Of a stretch of 64,000 nt of DNA, positions 18,430 to 27,433 are shown piece after piece (within the stretch, counting starts at the first letter, position 1; every line of letters starts with the position of its first letter). The stretch is from positions 62,001-126,000 of the forward strand of contig CAWDWB010000004.1 of assembly GCA_963805925.1 (NCBI GenBank), given 5' to 3'. Both the position numbers and the translations under genes were made by a program. The DNA is from CAMPKL01 sp963805925. Its GTDB lineage: Bacteria; Acidobacteriota; Terriglobia; Bryobacterales; UBA6623. Below the pieces are notes generated by a model, which ran no database searches, was not told the origin of the DNA, and worked only from the letters and a program-made list of their open reading frames with translations.

Positions 18430-19584
18430 TTAGACGCCAGCGGCCTTCGCCAATGCGGCTGCCTTGTCCGTCTTCTCCCAGGTGAAGGCGTCGCCCGTCC
18501 GGCCGAAGTGGCCATAGGCTGCCGTTTGGTAGAAGATCGGCCGGCGCAGGTTCAATGCCTCAATGATACCGGCCGGAGTCAGAATGAAGTTGTCGCGTAC
18601 AATTTGCGACAACTGCGTATCAGCGACCTTGCCGCTGCCGAAGCAGTCGACCATCACCGAGACAGGCTCGGCCACGCCGATGGCGTAGGCCAGTTGCACT
18701 TCGCAGCGCTCGGCCAAACCGGCGGCCACAATGTTCTTGGCGATATAACGAGCCATGTAGCAAGCTGAACGGTCTACCTTCGTCGGATCCTTGCCCGAGA
18801 AAGCGCCGCCGCCGTGACGGCCCATGCCGCCGTAGGTATCCACAATGATCTTGCGGCCGGTCAGTCCGGCGTCGCCGTGAGGGCCGCCAATCACGAAGTT
18901 GCCGGTCGGGTTGATGTGGTACTTGGTCATGTCGTCGACCATGTCGTCGGGGACGATGGGACGAATGACTTTCGCCATAATGGCCTGGCGCAACTCTTCC
19001 TGCGACATCTCGTCGTGTTGCGAAGAGAGCACCACGGCGTCGATGCGGGCCGGCTTGCCGTCCACATATTCCACCGTCACCTGAGACTTGCTGTCAGGAC
19101 GCAAGAAAGGCATTTCGCCAGACTTGCGCATCTTCGTGGCTTGAGCCACCAGCTTGTGCGCCAGCATGATCGGCAACGGCATCAGTTCTTCGGTTTCGTC
19201 GCAGGCGAAGCCGAACATCAGGCCTTGGTCGCCCGCGCCGCCGGTGTCCACGCCCATGGCGATATCCGGGGACTGGCGGTCTAACGCGTTCAATACCGCG
19301 CAGGTCTTGAAATCGTAGCCGTAAGCGGCGTTGGTGTATCCGGTGTCTTCAATCGTCTTACGCGCAATGTCGGTGAAATTAATCTTCACGTCGTCGCGGT
19401 ACGTGATCTCGCCGGCAATCATGCAGAGTCCTGTCGTGACGAGGGTTTCGCAAGCGACGCGGCCCATCGGGTCCTGCGCCAAGACAGCATCCAGGATCGA
19501 ATCCGAGATGCGGTCAGCGAGCTTATCGGGGTGCCCCTCGGAAACCGATTCCGAGGTAAACAGATGCTTGTCAGTGCGTGCCAA
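18430..19584 (-). CDS. metK: S-adenosylmethionine synthetase
   Basis: A 384-residue MetK that makes SAM from methionine and ATP. Signature motifs are GHPDKLADRISD, GAGDQGLMFGFA and GGGAFSGKDPTKVDRS. A good ribosome site (CTGGAGG) precedes the ATG. It is the first gene of the metK-ahcY pair. A possible promoter on the minus strand (TTGACC at 19714-19709, 17-bp spacer, TAGCTT at 19691-19686) would give a leader of about 95 nt. I looked for the conserved cores of SAM and SAH riboswitches there and did not find them. Confidence 0.97.
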   Translation of the reverse strand: MARTDKHLFTSESVSEGHPDKLADRISDSILDAVLAQDPMGRVACETLVTTGLCMIAGEITYRDDVKINFTDIARKTIEDTGYTNAAYGYDFKTCAVLNALDRQSPDIAMGVDTGGAGDQGLMFGFACDETEELMPLPIMLAHKLVAQATKMRKSGEMPFLRPDSKSQVTVEYVDGKPARIDAVVLSSQHDEMSQEELRQAIMAKVIRPIVPDDMVDDMTKYHINPTGNFVIGGPHGDAGLTGRKIIVDTYGGMGRHGGGAFSGKDPTKVDRSACYMARYIAKNIVAAGLAERCEVQLAYAIGVAEPVSVMVDCFGSGKVADTQLSQIVRDNFILTPAGIIEALNLRRPIFYQTAAYGHFGRTGDAFTWEKTDKAAALAKAAGV

Positions 19585-19663
19585 TCCTAGGTCCTCCAGG
19601 TAAGACTCTTCCTATCGTTCTGGGTAGCGTATCCCAAGCCTGCGGGCAGCCGGGACGGGGGCA

Positions 19664-20731
19664 GTGAGAATGAGCCCAACCTCCAAAGCTACCAGAGGGT
19701 CGCGGGTAGGTCAATGCTACCATCCGGTCTTGCGCGCGAGCGTCGTCATACCCACGCTGCACGGGGGCGATTCCCTGTGGCGGTGCGTCCAGGCCTTGGA
19801 GGCTCAGACGCTCGCCTCCTTTGAGATTGTCATCGTCGACAACAGCGGCCGCGGAGTCGCCAGCGAAGCGGCCCAATCCTCGCGCGTCCGCTTGATTGAG
19901 AACGCTCAGAACGTCGGCTTTGGAGAGGCGATCAACCAGGGCGCCGCCGGCTCGACCGCCGACTACATCTGCACTCTAAACGACGACGCCTACCCCCAGC
20001 CAGGTTGGCTGGCGGCCCTCGTCGCCGCCGCGGATTCGGACCCGACGGTGGGGGCCTGCGCCTCGCTGATCCTGCTTGAAGGCCAAAACGGGGACATCGA
20101 CTCGGCAGGCCTAGGCATCTACCCCGACGGGACGGCCAAACAGCTAGGCCGCGGGCGTACGCCCGAAGACTACCCCGCAGCCCAGGACGCGTTGATGCCC
20201 AGCGGCTGCGCGGCCCTCTACCGCCGCTCTATGCTGGAGCAAATCGGCGGCTTCGACGGCGAATATGTCCTCTACGGCGAGGATTCCGACGTCGGCCTGC
20301 GGGCTCAGCTCGCCGGCTGGAAGTGCCTGCTCGTACCGCAGGCCGTCGTCGCCCATGACTACTCCGGCTCGGCCGGGCGAGCCTCGCGCCTCAAGGCTTT
20401 CTATGTGGAAAGAAACCGGCTCTTCACGGTGCTCAAGCTCTTCCCGGCGACTCGGTGGCCGGCGATGCCCTTCTACGTATTCCGGCGTTACTGGGCGCAC
20501 TGGAGAGCGGCAGTTCGGGGCAGCGGGCTCGCCGGCGAGTTCGGCCAACGGGAGAGCGCCCTGCGGCTTGTGCTAATAGTGTTGCAAGCTCATGGGGCCG
20601 CCCTAGCGGCTCTGCCACGCCTTTGGAGTCTAAGACGTCAGTTTCGCCGACACAGAAAGTTGACCAACTCCCAGTTCCGGAGCCTGCTCAACCGACACCG
20701 CATTACGGCGCGCGAGATCGCCGGGCAGTAG
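19664..20731 (+). CDS. GT2-family glycosyltransferase
   Basis: About 355 residues. The GT-A fold begins at RASVVIPTLHGG, with the nucleotide-sugar site VDNSG and the metal motif TLNDDAYP (DxD-type), then PSGCAALYRRSMLEQIGGFDGEYVLYGEDSD-like acceptor region split over about residues 180-210. This is the rhamnosyl/WbbL-like GT2 layout. The start is uncertain: GTG at 19664 or ATG at 19670, both inside the probable metK promoter region. It heads a run of four tightly spaced glycan genes. Its exact sugar is unknown. Confidence 0.88.
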   Translation: MRMSPTSKATRGSRVGQCYHPVLRASVVIPTLHGGDSLWRCVQALEAQTLASFEIVIVDNSGRGVASEAAQSSRVRLIENAQNVGFGEAINQGAAGSTADYICTLNDDAYPQPGWLAALVAAADSDPTVGACASLILLEGQNGDIDSAGLGIYPDGTAKQLGRGRTPEDYPAAQDALMPSGCAALYRRSMLEQIGGFDGEYVLYGEDSDVGLRAQLAGWKCLLVPQAVVAHDYSGSAGRASRLKAFYVERNRLFTVLKLFPATRWPAMPFYVFRRYWAHWRAAVRGSGLAGEFGQRESALRLVLIVLQAHGAALAALPRLWSLRRQFRRHRKLTNSQFRSLLNRHRITAREIAGQ

Positions 20732-20742
20732 GGTTGACGCCG

Positions 20743-21483
20743 ATGGATCGAACCGACAAACGACTGCTCGTGCTCGTGCCCGCCTACAACGAAGAAGGCG
20801 CGGTCGGCCAGGTCATCGCGGCCGTCAACAAGGTGCTGCCGGGAACGCCCGTACTGGTCGTCGACGACGGCTCAGCGGACGAAACAACCGTGGTGGCGAG
20901 AAATGCCGGCGCCGAAGTCGTCCGCTTGCCCCATCACCTCGGTCTCGGGGGCGCCGTGCAAACCGGCTACCGCTTCGCCTTCGAGCAAGGGTTCGAGCAG
21001 GTCGTGCGGCTCGACGGCGACGGCCAGCATCCGCCCGAAGAAATCCCCGCCCTGTTGGCCAAGATGGATGCCGGCGGCTACGACATGGTCACCGGCTCGC
21101 GCTACCTGGAATCCAACGGCTACCAGACGCAGACGCTGCGCCGCTTCGGCGGCTGGGTCTTCAGCGTTATCCTGCGGCCCATTCTCGGCAAACGAATCAG
21201 CGATCCGACGTCCGGTTTCATCGCCGTAAACCGCAACGCATTAGCGGTCTTCAGCCACAGCTTCCCGCTGGAGTATCCCGAGATCGAAGCTCTAGTTGTG
21301 CTGCGGCGCAAAGCGATGACTTTCGCCGAGACGCCCGTGCACATGAAGCCGCGCATCGCCGGCGTCTCCACCATCGGCAGTTGGTCAGCCGTGTACTACA
21401 TGGTGCGCGTGCTGCTCGGCGTTTTCGTCAACGTCATCAAGTACGAGAAGCGTTTCCATACAGCGCCCGGGGCGGACCGCTAA
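20743..21483 (+). CDS. GT2-family dolichyl-phosphate-mannose-synthase-like glycosyltransferase
   Basis: Starting at MDRTDKRLL, 11 bp after the preceding gene, this is a 246-residue soluble GT2 enzyme. Motifs are VPAYNEEGAVG, VVDDGSADET, the metal site RLDGDGQHPPE, TGSRYL and SDPTSGF. The short form without C-terminal membrane segments resembles DPM1. It probably loads a sugar onto polyprenyl phosphate, providing donors for membrane transferases. The ORF is open upstream but inside the previous gene. Its stop overlaps the DUF2304 start (TAATG). Confidence 0.92.
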   Translation: MDRTDKRLLVLVPAYNEEGAVGQVIAAVNKVLPGTPVLVVDDGSADETTVVARNAGAEVVRLPHHLGLGGAVQTGYRFAFEQGFEQVVRLDGDGQHPPEEIPALLAKMDAGGYDMVTGSRYLESNGYQTQTLRRFGGWVFSVILRPILGKRISDPTSGFIAVNRNALAVFSHSFPLEYPEIEALVVLRRKAMTFAETPVHMKPRIAGVSTIGSWSAVYYMVRVLLGVFVNVIKYEKRFHTAPGADR

Positions 21484-21863
21484 TGGAAAGAATTCGCTGG
21501 ATCGCCGCCGCCCTGTGCGTTCTGCTGCTGCTGCAGATCATTCGCGCCGTACGCCGCGAGCACATTCGCGTCGAGTACTCGATGGCTTGGTTCGGCGCCG
21601 CGGTGATTCTGCTGGTGCTGTCTTTGTGGGACGCCGCCCTCCAGTGGCTCGCCCTCGCTCTGGGAATCGGGGACGTCTCCTTCGTACTCATGCTGCTCGC
21701 CGGGCTGGTCTTTCTGTTCACGTTCTTCCGGCTGACGATCGAAGTCTCGACCCTCAAGGATCACAACATTCTGGTCAGCCAAAAGGTTGGCATGCTCGAG
21801 TGGGAAATTCGCCGCCAAGAGGAGGAGCTACGAACGTTGCGGGATAAGGTGGGAGAGGAGTGA
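21483..21863 (+). CDS. DUF2304 membrane protein
   Basis: A 126-residue protein with three hydrophobic segments (about residues 5-22, 34-56 and 66-85), followed by a charged coiled-coil tail (LEWEIRRQEEELRTLRDKV). This fits DUF2304, which is regularly found next to DPM1-like GT2 genes. It overlaps both neighbours by 1-4 bases (TAATG upstream, GTGA downstream). It may serve as a membrane partner of the preceding transferase, but no function is proven. Confidence 0.85.
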   Translation: MERIRWIAAALCVLLLLQIIRAVRREHIRVEYSMAWFGAAVILLVLSLWDAALQWLALALGIGDVSFVLMLLAGLVFLFTFFRLTIEVSTLKDHNILVSQKVGMLEWEIRRQEEELRTLRDKVGEE

Positions 21864-22975
21864 AGGTTCTCTACGATGCCTCGCCGCTATTGATGCGCAG
21901 CGCCGGCGTCAAGAACTATCACTACGCCGTGCTCCAGCGCCTGCTGGCGACAGTCCCTTCCCGGCAACTCAAGATGTTCCCCTACTTGAGCCGTATCGGC
22001 GTCAACATCAATGAACAGTCGAACTTCTCCGGCGTATATTCCTGGCCTCGGCTGGCCGGCGTCCTGGCCTCCAACCGCTTCCACATTCCGTTCGCCCATC
22101 CGCAAGCGGCCGGCGTCGATCTGTTCCATATCACGCCGCACGTATTTCATCCGCCGACCAAGCCCGTGCTGACATCGATGATCCACGATGCGACGCCGTT
22201 GACCCATCCCGACTGCCACCAACGCCCGACGATCGAGCTGTTTCGCTGGTTCATTGAACATACGATTCCCAAACTCGCGGCCGTTGTCGTGCCTTCGCAC
22301 GCCGTAAAGCAAGACCTCATCACTCAGATCGGCATGCACTCGACCGCCATCGAGGTCATCCACCACGGCGTCGACGAAGACTTTTTCGAGGCCTCGCCTG
22401 AGCAACTCGCGACGGCCCGGCGCAAGTACGGTCTGCCCGACGAGTTCGTGCTGTTCGTTGGCTCGATGGAACCGCGCAAGAATCTGATTCGGCTGACCGA
22501 GGCCCACGCGCAACTGCCCGAGAGCTTGCAGGCCCGCTTCCCCTTGGTGGTTGTCGGGTCCGCCGGCTGGCATAACGATGAAATCCGCACCGTGCTGCAG
22601 AAATCGAAGCACGTCCGCCTGGTCGGCTACGTTTCGCGGGCGCTGTTGCCGTCGGTCTACGCCTGCGCATCGCTGTTCGTTTTCCCTTCTCTCTATGAGG
22701 GCTTCGGCATGCCGCTGCTCGAATCCATGGCCGCCGGAACCCCGGTCATTACCTCCAATATTTCCGCCATGCCTGAAGTTGTCGGAGAGGCAGGCGTGAC
22801 CGTCGACCCCTACGACGCGGACGAGATCCGCGACGCCATGCGCTCGATGCTCGAAGACGTGAACGCCGCAGCCCAACTTGGCGCCCGGGGCCGCGACCGC
22901 GCTCGCGCCTTCACCTGGGAACGGACGGCCGCCCTGACCTGGCAATTCTTCGAAAGTACTGCGGCGAAACAGTAG
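21860..22975 (+). CDS. GT4-family glycosyltransferase
   Basis: A 371-residue GT-B enzyme starting with GTG overlapping the stop of DUF2304, with GGGAGAGGAG just upstream. The C-terminal domain shows the GT4 pattern VGSMEPRKNLIRL, LVGYVSRALLPSVYACASLFVFPSLYEGFGMPLLES broken at about residues 255-290, and the acidic E-x7-E. It retains the sugar. It likely adds mannose or a similar residue to a surface glycan together with the three preceding genes. Confidence 0.92.
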   Translation: MKVLYDASPLLMRSAGVKNYHYAVLQRLLATVPSRQLKMFPYLSRIGVNINEQSNFSGVYSWPRLAGVLASNRFHIPFAHPQAAGVDLFHITPHVFHPPTKPVLTSMIHDATPLTHPDCHQRPTIELFRWFIEHTIPKLAAVVVPSHAVKQDLITQIGMHSTAIEVIHHGVDEDFFEASPEQLATARRKYGLPDEFVLFVGSMEPRKNLIRLTEAHAQLPESLQARFPLVVVGSAGWHNDEIRTVLQKSKHVRLVGYVSRALLPSVYACASLFVFPSLYEGFGMPLLESMAAGTPVITSNISAMPEVVGEAGVTVDPYDADEIRDAMRSMLEDVNAAAQLGARGRDRARAFTWERTAALTWQFFESTAAKQ

Positions 22976-22992
22976 GGCCTGGAGAACGAGAA

Positions 22993-24069
22993 ATGACACG
23001 CCACATCTGGACTGCAGGATTGCTCGCGATTGTAGGCGTCGGTTGCTCCACGGCAACGCAGGAAGAGGCGCTCGTTGAGCAACCGCAAGTTCGCATCGAG
23101 CGACTTCTTGATGCGCCGATCATTACGCCGGCCACGGCCCCCAGCGTCGGCGAAAACATCCAAGGCCCATCAATGATTCGCGTGCCCGATTGGATTGAGA
23201 ATCCGCTCGGGCGTTATTACTTGTACTTCGCCGACCACAAAGGGGCCTACATCCGCTTGGCTTATGCAGACGACGTTCTGGGGCCCTGGACCGTCTATGA
23301 ACCTGGCAGTCTGCAGATCGCAAAATCCTACTTCCCCAGCGAGCCGCCGCCCGTCGACGAAGAACTGTTAGAGGTCGCCCAACAGTCCCGCGCCGCAGAG
23401 TACGGCAACAACAACTTGCCTCATTCGCTTGTGCTGGAGTTCACGGCGCCGCACATCGCCTCTCCCGACGTTCACGTCGATGAAGCCCGGCGCCGCATCG
23501 TGATGTATTTCCATGGCTTGGAGTCGTTCGCCAAACAGTCCACCCGAGTGGCGCTTTCCGAAGACGGCATCGACTTTCAGGCCTTACCCGAAGTCCTTGG
23601 CCGCACGTACCTGCGGACCTTCGAACACCAAGGAATGACCTACGGCATCGCCATGCCTGGCCAAGTCTACCGTTCGCAAGACGGGCTCACAAACTTCGAA
23701 GAAGGTCCTCTGCTGTTCAACCCCGACATGCGTCACTGCGCTCTGCTTAAGCGCGGCGACACGCTCTACGTCTTCTGGAGCCAAGTCGGATTCGCCCCGG
23801 AAACCATCCTGCTCAGCACGATCGATCTCTCGCTGCCCTGGACCGAGTGGAAAGAAACGGCCGGAGTCGAGGTTCTGCGACCGGAACGCGATTGGGAAGG
23901 AGCTGACCGGCCGTTAGCGCCTTCGATCCGCAGCGTAGCTTACGAGCGCGTCAACCAACTGCGCGACCCGGCAATCTTCGAGGAAGGCGGCAAAGTCTAT
24001 CTACTCTACGCCGTGGCCGGTGAAAACGGCATCGCCATCGCCCAAGTGCATCTCACCTCGCCGAGTTGA
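22993..24069 (+). CDS. GH43-like five-bladed propeller lipoprotein
   Basis: A 358-residue protein with a lipobox (VGVGC, Cys18). After the anchor, the sequence follows the furanosidase five-blade propeller pattern: GPSMIRVPDWIENPLGRYYL, YFADHKGAYIRLAYA, SPDVHVDEARRRIVMYFHG, and DPAIFEEGGKVYLLYA. The first Asp-type nucleophile region is changed, so hydrolase activity is uncertain. It follows the GT cluster by 17 bp and may trim or bind the same glycan. Weak resemblance to GH43/GH32-type proteins only. Confidence 0.75.
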   Translation: MTRHIWTAGLLAIVGVGCSTATQEEALVEQPQVRIERLLDAPIITPATAPSVGENIQGPSMIRVPDWIENPLGRYYLYFADHKGAYIRLAYADDVLGPWTVYEPGSLQIAKSYFPSEPPPVDEELLEVAQQSRAAEYGNNNLPHSLVLEFTAPHIASPDVHVDEARRRIVMYFHGLESFAKQSTRVALSEDGIDFQALPEVLGRTYLRTFEHQGMTYGIAMPGQVYRSQDGLTNFEEGPLLFNPDMRHCALLKRGDTLYVFWSQVGFAPETILLSTIDLSLPWTEWKETAGVEVLRPERDWEGADRPLAPSIRSVAYERVNQLRDPAIFEEGGKVYLLYAVAGENGIAIAQVHLTSPS

Positions 24070-24185
24070 TTCCGTCCCATAATGCGCAACGATCGTTTGC
24101 GGATTATCCCCGTGCCGTCAGGCGTCACGCCGCCGTTCAACACCAAGCGAATGAACTGTGCGTAGTCGGGCGCGCTGCAATCGGG
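24064..24185 (-). pseudogene. Remnant of a beta-lactamase-family serine hydrolase
   Basis: Reading the minus strand from 24185 gives PDCSAPDYAQFIRLVLNGG, then a stretch with IIRKRSLRIMGRNQLGE. This follows the pattern DYARF-x-x-MLLNGG ... L-x-x-x-x-V-x-x-M-x-x-NQLG seen in class C beta-lactamase-like esterases. It is bounded by a stop at 24186-24188 and runs into the 3' end of the facing gene. No start or SxxK motif exists here. It is a roughly 40-codon fragment of a lost gene. Confidence 0.5.
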
Positions 24186-24409
24186 TTAAGCCGGCCGCCG
24201 GCGCCTGCTCCGCTTGCTCCTCAGAGGTCTCCTAGGTTGCGCCTAGGGGATCTGCTTGCTTTCGATCTCAGAGCATTCGTCTAGGGTTTTTGTCCTTTCT
24301 GGAGGGGGTAATCGCCGTAGAATTTTCGCGGCTTCCGGCTCTTAGTCTGATTGAGGCAAACGTGCCTAGGAGGTGTCCCCCCAGTCCGCCTAAGGAAGTT
24401 TAGAAACCA
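24186..24409. other. Non-coding leader region before the TolB-like gene
   Basis: No convincing ORF. CCTAGG occurs twice in CCTAGGTTGCGCCTAGG at about 24231-24247, a small hairpin. A sequence CTAGGAGGTGTCC at about 24366-24378 resembles a ribosome site but no start codon follows within range. The real gene begins at 24410 after AAGGAAG. Confidence 0.4.
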
Positions 24410-25756
24410 ATGCTCCCGTATAAATCTGCAACGCTCAAGAAGTTCATCCTGCCTTGCGTGGCCTCCCTTTTAGCCCCCCTGCTGGCGCCCACGCAGCTGC
24501 TTGCTCAGCGCATCGCTTTCGTCTCTTACCGCGACGGCAACTCCGAAATCTACGCCGTAAATCCCGACGGCAGCTCTCTGACCAACCTGACCCAGAATAT
24601 CGCCTACGATGACGGCCCGGAATGGTCGCCGGACGGCTCGAAGATCGCTTTCGTCAGCGACCGCGCCGGCAATTCTGAAATTCACGTCATGAATGCCGAC
24701 GGCAGCTCGCCTGCAAACTTGACTCAAGATCCTGGGTATGACTTCAACCCCCGCTGGTCGCCCGATGGTTCGAAAATCGTTTTCGAGAGCAATCGAAACT
24801 ACGGTTACGTCAACCTTTTCGTGATGAATGCCGACGGCAGCGGCTTGACGGCACTCACCGACACGCTCGCTAACAACCGCGACGCCCAGTGGTCGCCCAA
24901 CGGCGGCAAGATCCTCTTCACTTCCGATCGGACCGGCAACAGCGAGGTCTTCGTCATCAACACCGACGGTTCCGGGCTCGATAACTTGACCCAGAACTCC
25001 GCGTCCGACTCCCAAGGACGTTGGTCGCCCAACGGCAACAAGGTCCTTTTCATCACCGACCGCAACAACTACGACTCCGAAGTCTATGTGATGAATCCGG
25101 ACGGAAGCGCTCCGACGAATCTGACTAACTCGGTTGGCTTCGACTGGAACCCTCGCTGGTCGCCCGACGGAAGCAAGATCATCTTCGAAAGTTTCCGCCT
25201 CTACAGCTTCGACCTGTATGTCATCAACTCGGACGGCAGCGGCGAACAGAACGTCACCAATAGTCCGAACAGCGACGAATATAACGCCCGGTGGTCGCCG
25301 AGCGGGTCCAAGATCGCTTTCGATGCCTACAGTTACTCAGACTGGTACGAACAAGCTTTCACGGCAAATGCCAACGGCAGCTCACCGATTAACATCTCGC
25401 AGAGCGCTGCCGACGACTTTACGCCCGTCTGGGGTTTGGGGGCAGGACCAGGCGCCGATCCAGCTCCTGGCAGCGAAGGGAAGTCCGCCGAAGAGATGCT
25501 GATCGAACTTATAAGCAAGGTCGAAGACCTGGCCAACCAGGGCGTGAATAGCGGTCAGGCAACCGCCCTCGCGCAACAGCTGAATAGTGCGCTCAGGAGC
25601 GTGCAGGGAACCCGGGCTGCCTCGGCCTGCGGCAAGATCGAGAAATTCATCAAGGACGTCGACAAGAAGTCGCCGCGTTTCATCCCCTTCCCGGTTCGCG
25701 ACGAGCTGATCGCCGAGGCCGAAGCCATCCTCGCGGCCCTCGGCTGCGTCGCTTAG
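24410..25756 (+). CDS. Secreted TolB-like beta-propeller with C-terminal FIMAH domain
   Basis: A 448-residue exported protein with a signal peptide (cut after about LLAQ, residue 33). Seven repeats of about 43 residues follow, each with the PD40 pattern: F-x-S-x-R-x-G-N-x-E-I/V-x-V-M-N-x-D-G-S, then L-T, then W-S-P-D/N-G-S-K-I. The last 90 residues (about 358-448, SAEEMLIELISKVEDLANQG to AILAALGC) form an all-helical module matching FIMAH domains at the ends of secreted proteins. It probably binds partners at the cell surface. A perfect 16-bp-arm terminator follows. Confidence 0.88.
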   Translation: MLPYKSATLKKFILPCVASLLAPLLAPTQLLAQRIAFVSYRDGNSEIYAVNPDGSSLTNLTQNIAYDDGPEWSPDGSKIAFVSDRAGNSEIHVMNADGSSPANLTQDPGYDFNPRWSPDGSKIVFESNRNYGYVNLFVMNADGSGLTALTDTLANNRDAQWSPNGGKILFTSDRTGNSEVFVINTDGSGLDNLTQNSASDSQGRWSPNGNKVLFITDRNNYDSEVYVMNPDGSAPTNLTNSVGFDWNPRWSPDGSKIIFESFRLYSFDLYVINSDGSGEQNVTNSPNSDEYNARWSPSGSKIAFDAYSYSDWYEQAFTANANGSSPINISQSAADDFTPVWGLGAGPGADPAPGSEGKSAEEMLIELISKVEDLANQGVNSGQATALAQQLNSALRSVQGTRAASACGKIEKFIKDVDKKSPRFIPFPVRDELIAEAEAILAALGCVA

Positions 25757-25797
25757 CGAACAGCGCCCCGCCGCCGCCACCGGCGGGGCGCTGTTCG
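25757..25797. terminator. Strong bidirectional hairpin between convergent genes
   Basis: Perfect 16-bp arms (25757-25772 and 25782-25797; core CAGCGCCCCGCC / GGCGGGGCGCTG) with a 9-nt loop lie between the FIMAH propeller gene and the facing enolase-superfamily gene. T-rich sequence follows on the plus strand. Confidence 0.8.
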
Positions 25798-25823
25798 TAT
25801 TCTCCACTGTCGGAACGTCCTAA

Positions 25824-27077
25824 CTATCCCCACCAACTCTCGCCCGGCGCCAGGTGAGCCCGCGCCACATCTTCATTGATCTCGATGCCGTAGCCGGGTT
25901 TGTCGGTGATGGTGTGATAGCCGCCTTCGATGATCGGGCCGTCGTGGATGACGAGGTCAGGCCAGAAGTCGATGTATTTGGCGAGTTCGTGTATGCGGAA
26001 GTCGCGCATCGAGGCAGCCGCGTGGCAGGAAGCGATGGTGCCGATGGGGCTGGCCGGGTTATGGGCGGCGGTGGAGATGTAGTACTGCTCAGCGAGGTCG
26101 TGGATACGTTTCGCTTCGAGCAGGCCGCCCGACTTGGGAATATCGATGTGGATGATGTCGCAGCCGCGCGCTTCGATGAGCGGGCGGAAGCCGTCGCGTC
26201 CGTAGAGATTTTCTCCGGTCAGGATGGGCACGTTCGAGGCGTGGGTGACGTGGGCCATCGCTTCGGGGTTGCCCGGAGGGACGGGGTCTTCGAGCCACAT
26301 CGGACTAGCGGGCTCAATCGCCTTGGTCATGTTGATGGCGTCCCGGACGTCGTACTTCCAGTGGGCTTCGACGCCGAAGTCGATGTCGGGGCCGAGTTCG
26401 TCGCGAACGAATTCCATCGTGCTGCCGATGCGGCGGAGGTCCTTCAAAGTGAGACCGCGCGTGAAGGGATCATGGCCCGGCTCAGAGTAGGTCGGGTCGG
26501 CATTGGGCGGGATGCCGTCGCCTTGGAACTTGAAGGCCGTCCAACCAAACTTCTCGGCACGCGCGGCTTGGATTTGGTCGCGCCAGGCGCTCATGTCCTC
26601 GACGGGACTGGCGGTTTGCAAGGTGCGGTAGAAGCGCACCCTATCGCGGAACTTGCCGCCGAGCAGGTTGACCGCGGGCGTGTTGAGAATTTTACCGGCT
26701 AGATCCCACAGAGCGATCTCGATGCCGCTGGCCGCGGTGACGGTGAGACCGCCGATGGCGCCCTGCCCGGCGACGCGCATCAGCATCCAGGTGTAGAGAC
26801 GGTCAACGTTGAGCGGGTCTTGGCCGACGATCAGCGGCTTCAATTCCTTGAGCGCGAACTCTTTGACGCCCGAGCCCCAGTAGGCTTCGCCGATGCCGGA
26901 GATGCCGGCGTCGGTTTCGATCTTGATGAGGTTCCAGTCCCAGGTGCCGCGGACGATCATCACTTTAACGTCGGTGATTTTGACTTTGCCGAGGTGTTGA
27001 GCGGCGAGGCGGTGCAGAGGCAGGGTTGCGGCGGCGGTCAAGGCCGCGGCGTACTTGAGGAATGCGCGTCTGTTCAT
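25824..27077 (-). CDS. Tat-exported mandelate racemase/muconate lactonizing family enzyme
   Basis: Starting at MNRRAFLK, behind GGTGGAG, it has 417 residues. The twin-arginine leader (NRRAFLKYAAAL) is followed by an enolase-superfamily capping domain and barrel. Metal ligands are likely the acidic residues in GVEAHWKYD, WLEDPVPPG and LTGENLYG, and the catalytic His lies in AAHNPASPIG. The arrangement resembles D-galactonate/mannonate dehydratase relatives, so sugar-acid dehydration in the periplasm is the best guess. An upstream in-frame ATG at 27098 is less likely. Confidence 0.87.
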   Translation of the reverse strand: MNRRAFLKYAAALTAAATLPLHRLAAQHLGKVKITDVKVMIVRGTWDWNLIKIETDAGISGIGEAYWGSGVKEFALKELKPLIVGQDPLNVDRLYTWMLMRVAGQGAIGGLTVTAASGIEIALWDLAGKILNTPAVNLLGGKFRDRVRFYRTLQTASPVEDMSAWRDQIQAARAEKFGWTAFKFQGDGIPPNADPTYSEPGHDPFTRGLTLKDLRRIGSTMEFVRDELGPDIDFGVEAHWKYDVRDAINMTKAIEPASPMWLEDPVPPGNPEAMAHVTHASNVPILTGENLYGRDGFRPLIEARGCDIIHIDIPKSGGLLEAKRIHDLAEQYYISTAAHNPASPIGTIASCHAAASMRDFRIHELAKYIDFWPDLVIHDGPIIEGGYHTITDKPGYGIEINEDVARAHLAPGESWWG

Positions 27078-27249
27078 GGGAGTCTCCACCGGCGCCATTG
27101 TACGACAGCGCGGTGGAACAGACCGGCGGCATCCGCTGTGGGTGGTCTAGGACAGCAAGGCTGGCTGTCCTCTGAGCGAGGTTAGGCCTTGCGATGGACG
27201 ATGGACAGAGATTCAAAAAGAACCTAACCGTCCGACGGGCTTTCTTGCC

Positions 27250-27433
27250 GTAAAACAAGAAAACCCGCCGGAACGGCGGGCGGATTCCCTTCCAAGCGGG
27301 GAACCGGAGATGTCTTTGGGTCGACCCTAGTTTCTGTTTCGCTCTTACGCTGCGGCTCGTCTGGCTTTGACCGCGCGCCCGAGACCCTGTAACCGATGCA
27401 TCGGAGCCCCTGGCCGTATCTCGCCTAGCCAGG
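27250..27433 (-). ncRNA. Candidate structured non-coding RNA
   Basis: Minus-strand stretch without a supportable gene. A perfect -35 (TTGACA, 27467-27462) lies upstream, though the -10 is weak. A clear terminator lies at 27280-27252: CGGCGGG/CCCGCCG arms with a 3-nt loop, then TTTTCTTGTTTT. Possible stems include GATTCC (27436-27431) with GGAATC (27288-27283), CGAGA/TCTCG, CCGATGCATCGG (27393-27404) and GGGTCGACCC (27318-27327). The length near 180 nt would suit a 6S-type RNA, but I cannot confirm a family. An 18-codon basic reading frame (MHRLQGLGRAVKARRAAA) lies inside. Confidence 0.3.
27252..27280 (-). terminator. Minus-strand intrinsic terminator in the 27.1-27.5 kb gap
   Basis: CCCGCCG (27264-27270) and CGGCGGG (27274-27280) pair around GAA; reading the minus strand, the stem is followed by TTTTCTTGTTTT. 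No annotated minus-strand gene lies upstream of it, which argues for an untranslated transcript ending here. Confidence 0.65.

Noticed and set aside
19585..19680. SAM or SAH riboswitch before metK
   Set aside because: The conserved core sequences of the known classes were not seen; only a small hairpin is present.
24066..24284. 72-codon ORF after the GH43-like gene
   Set aside because: No ribosome site and composition of an off-frame; the opposite strand holds a hydrolase fragment.
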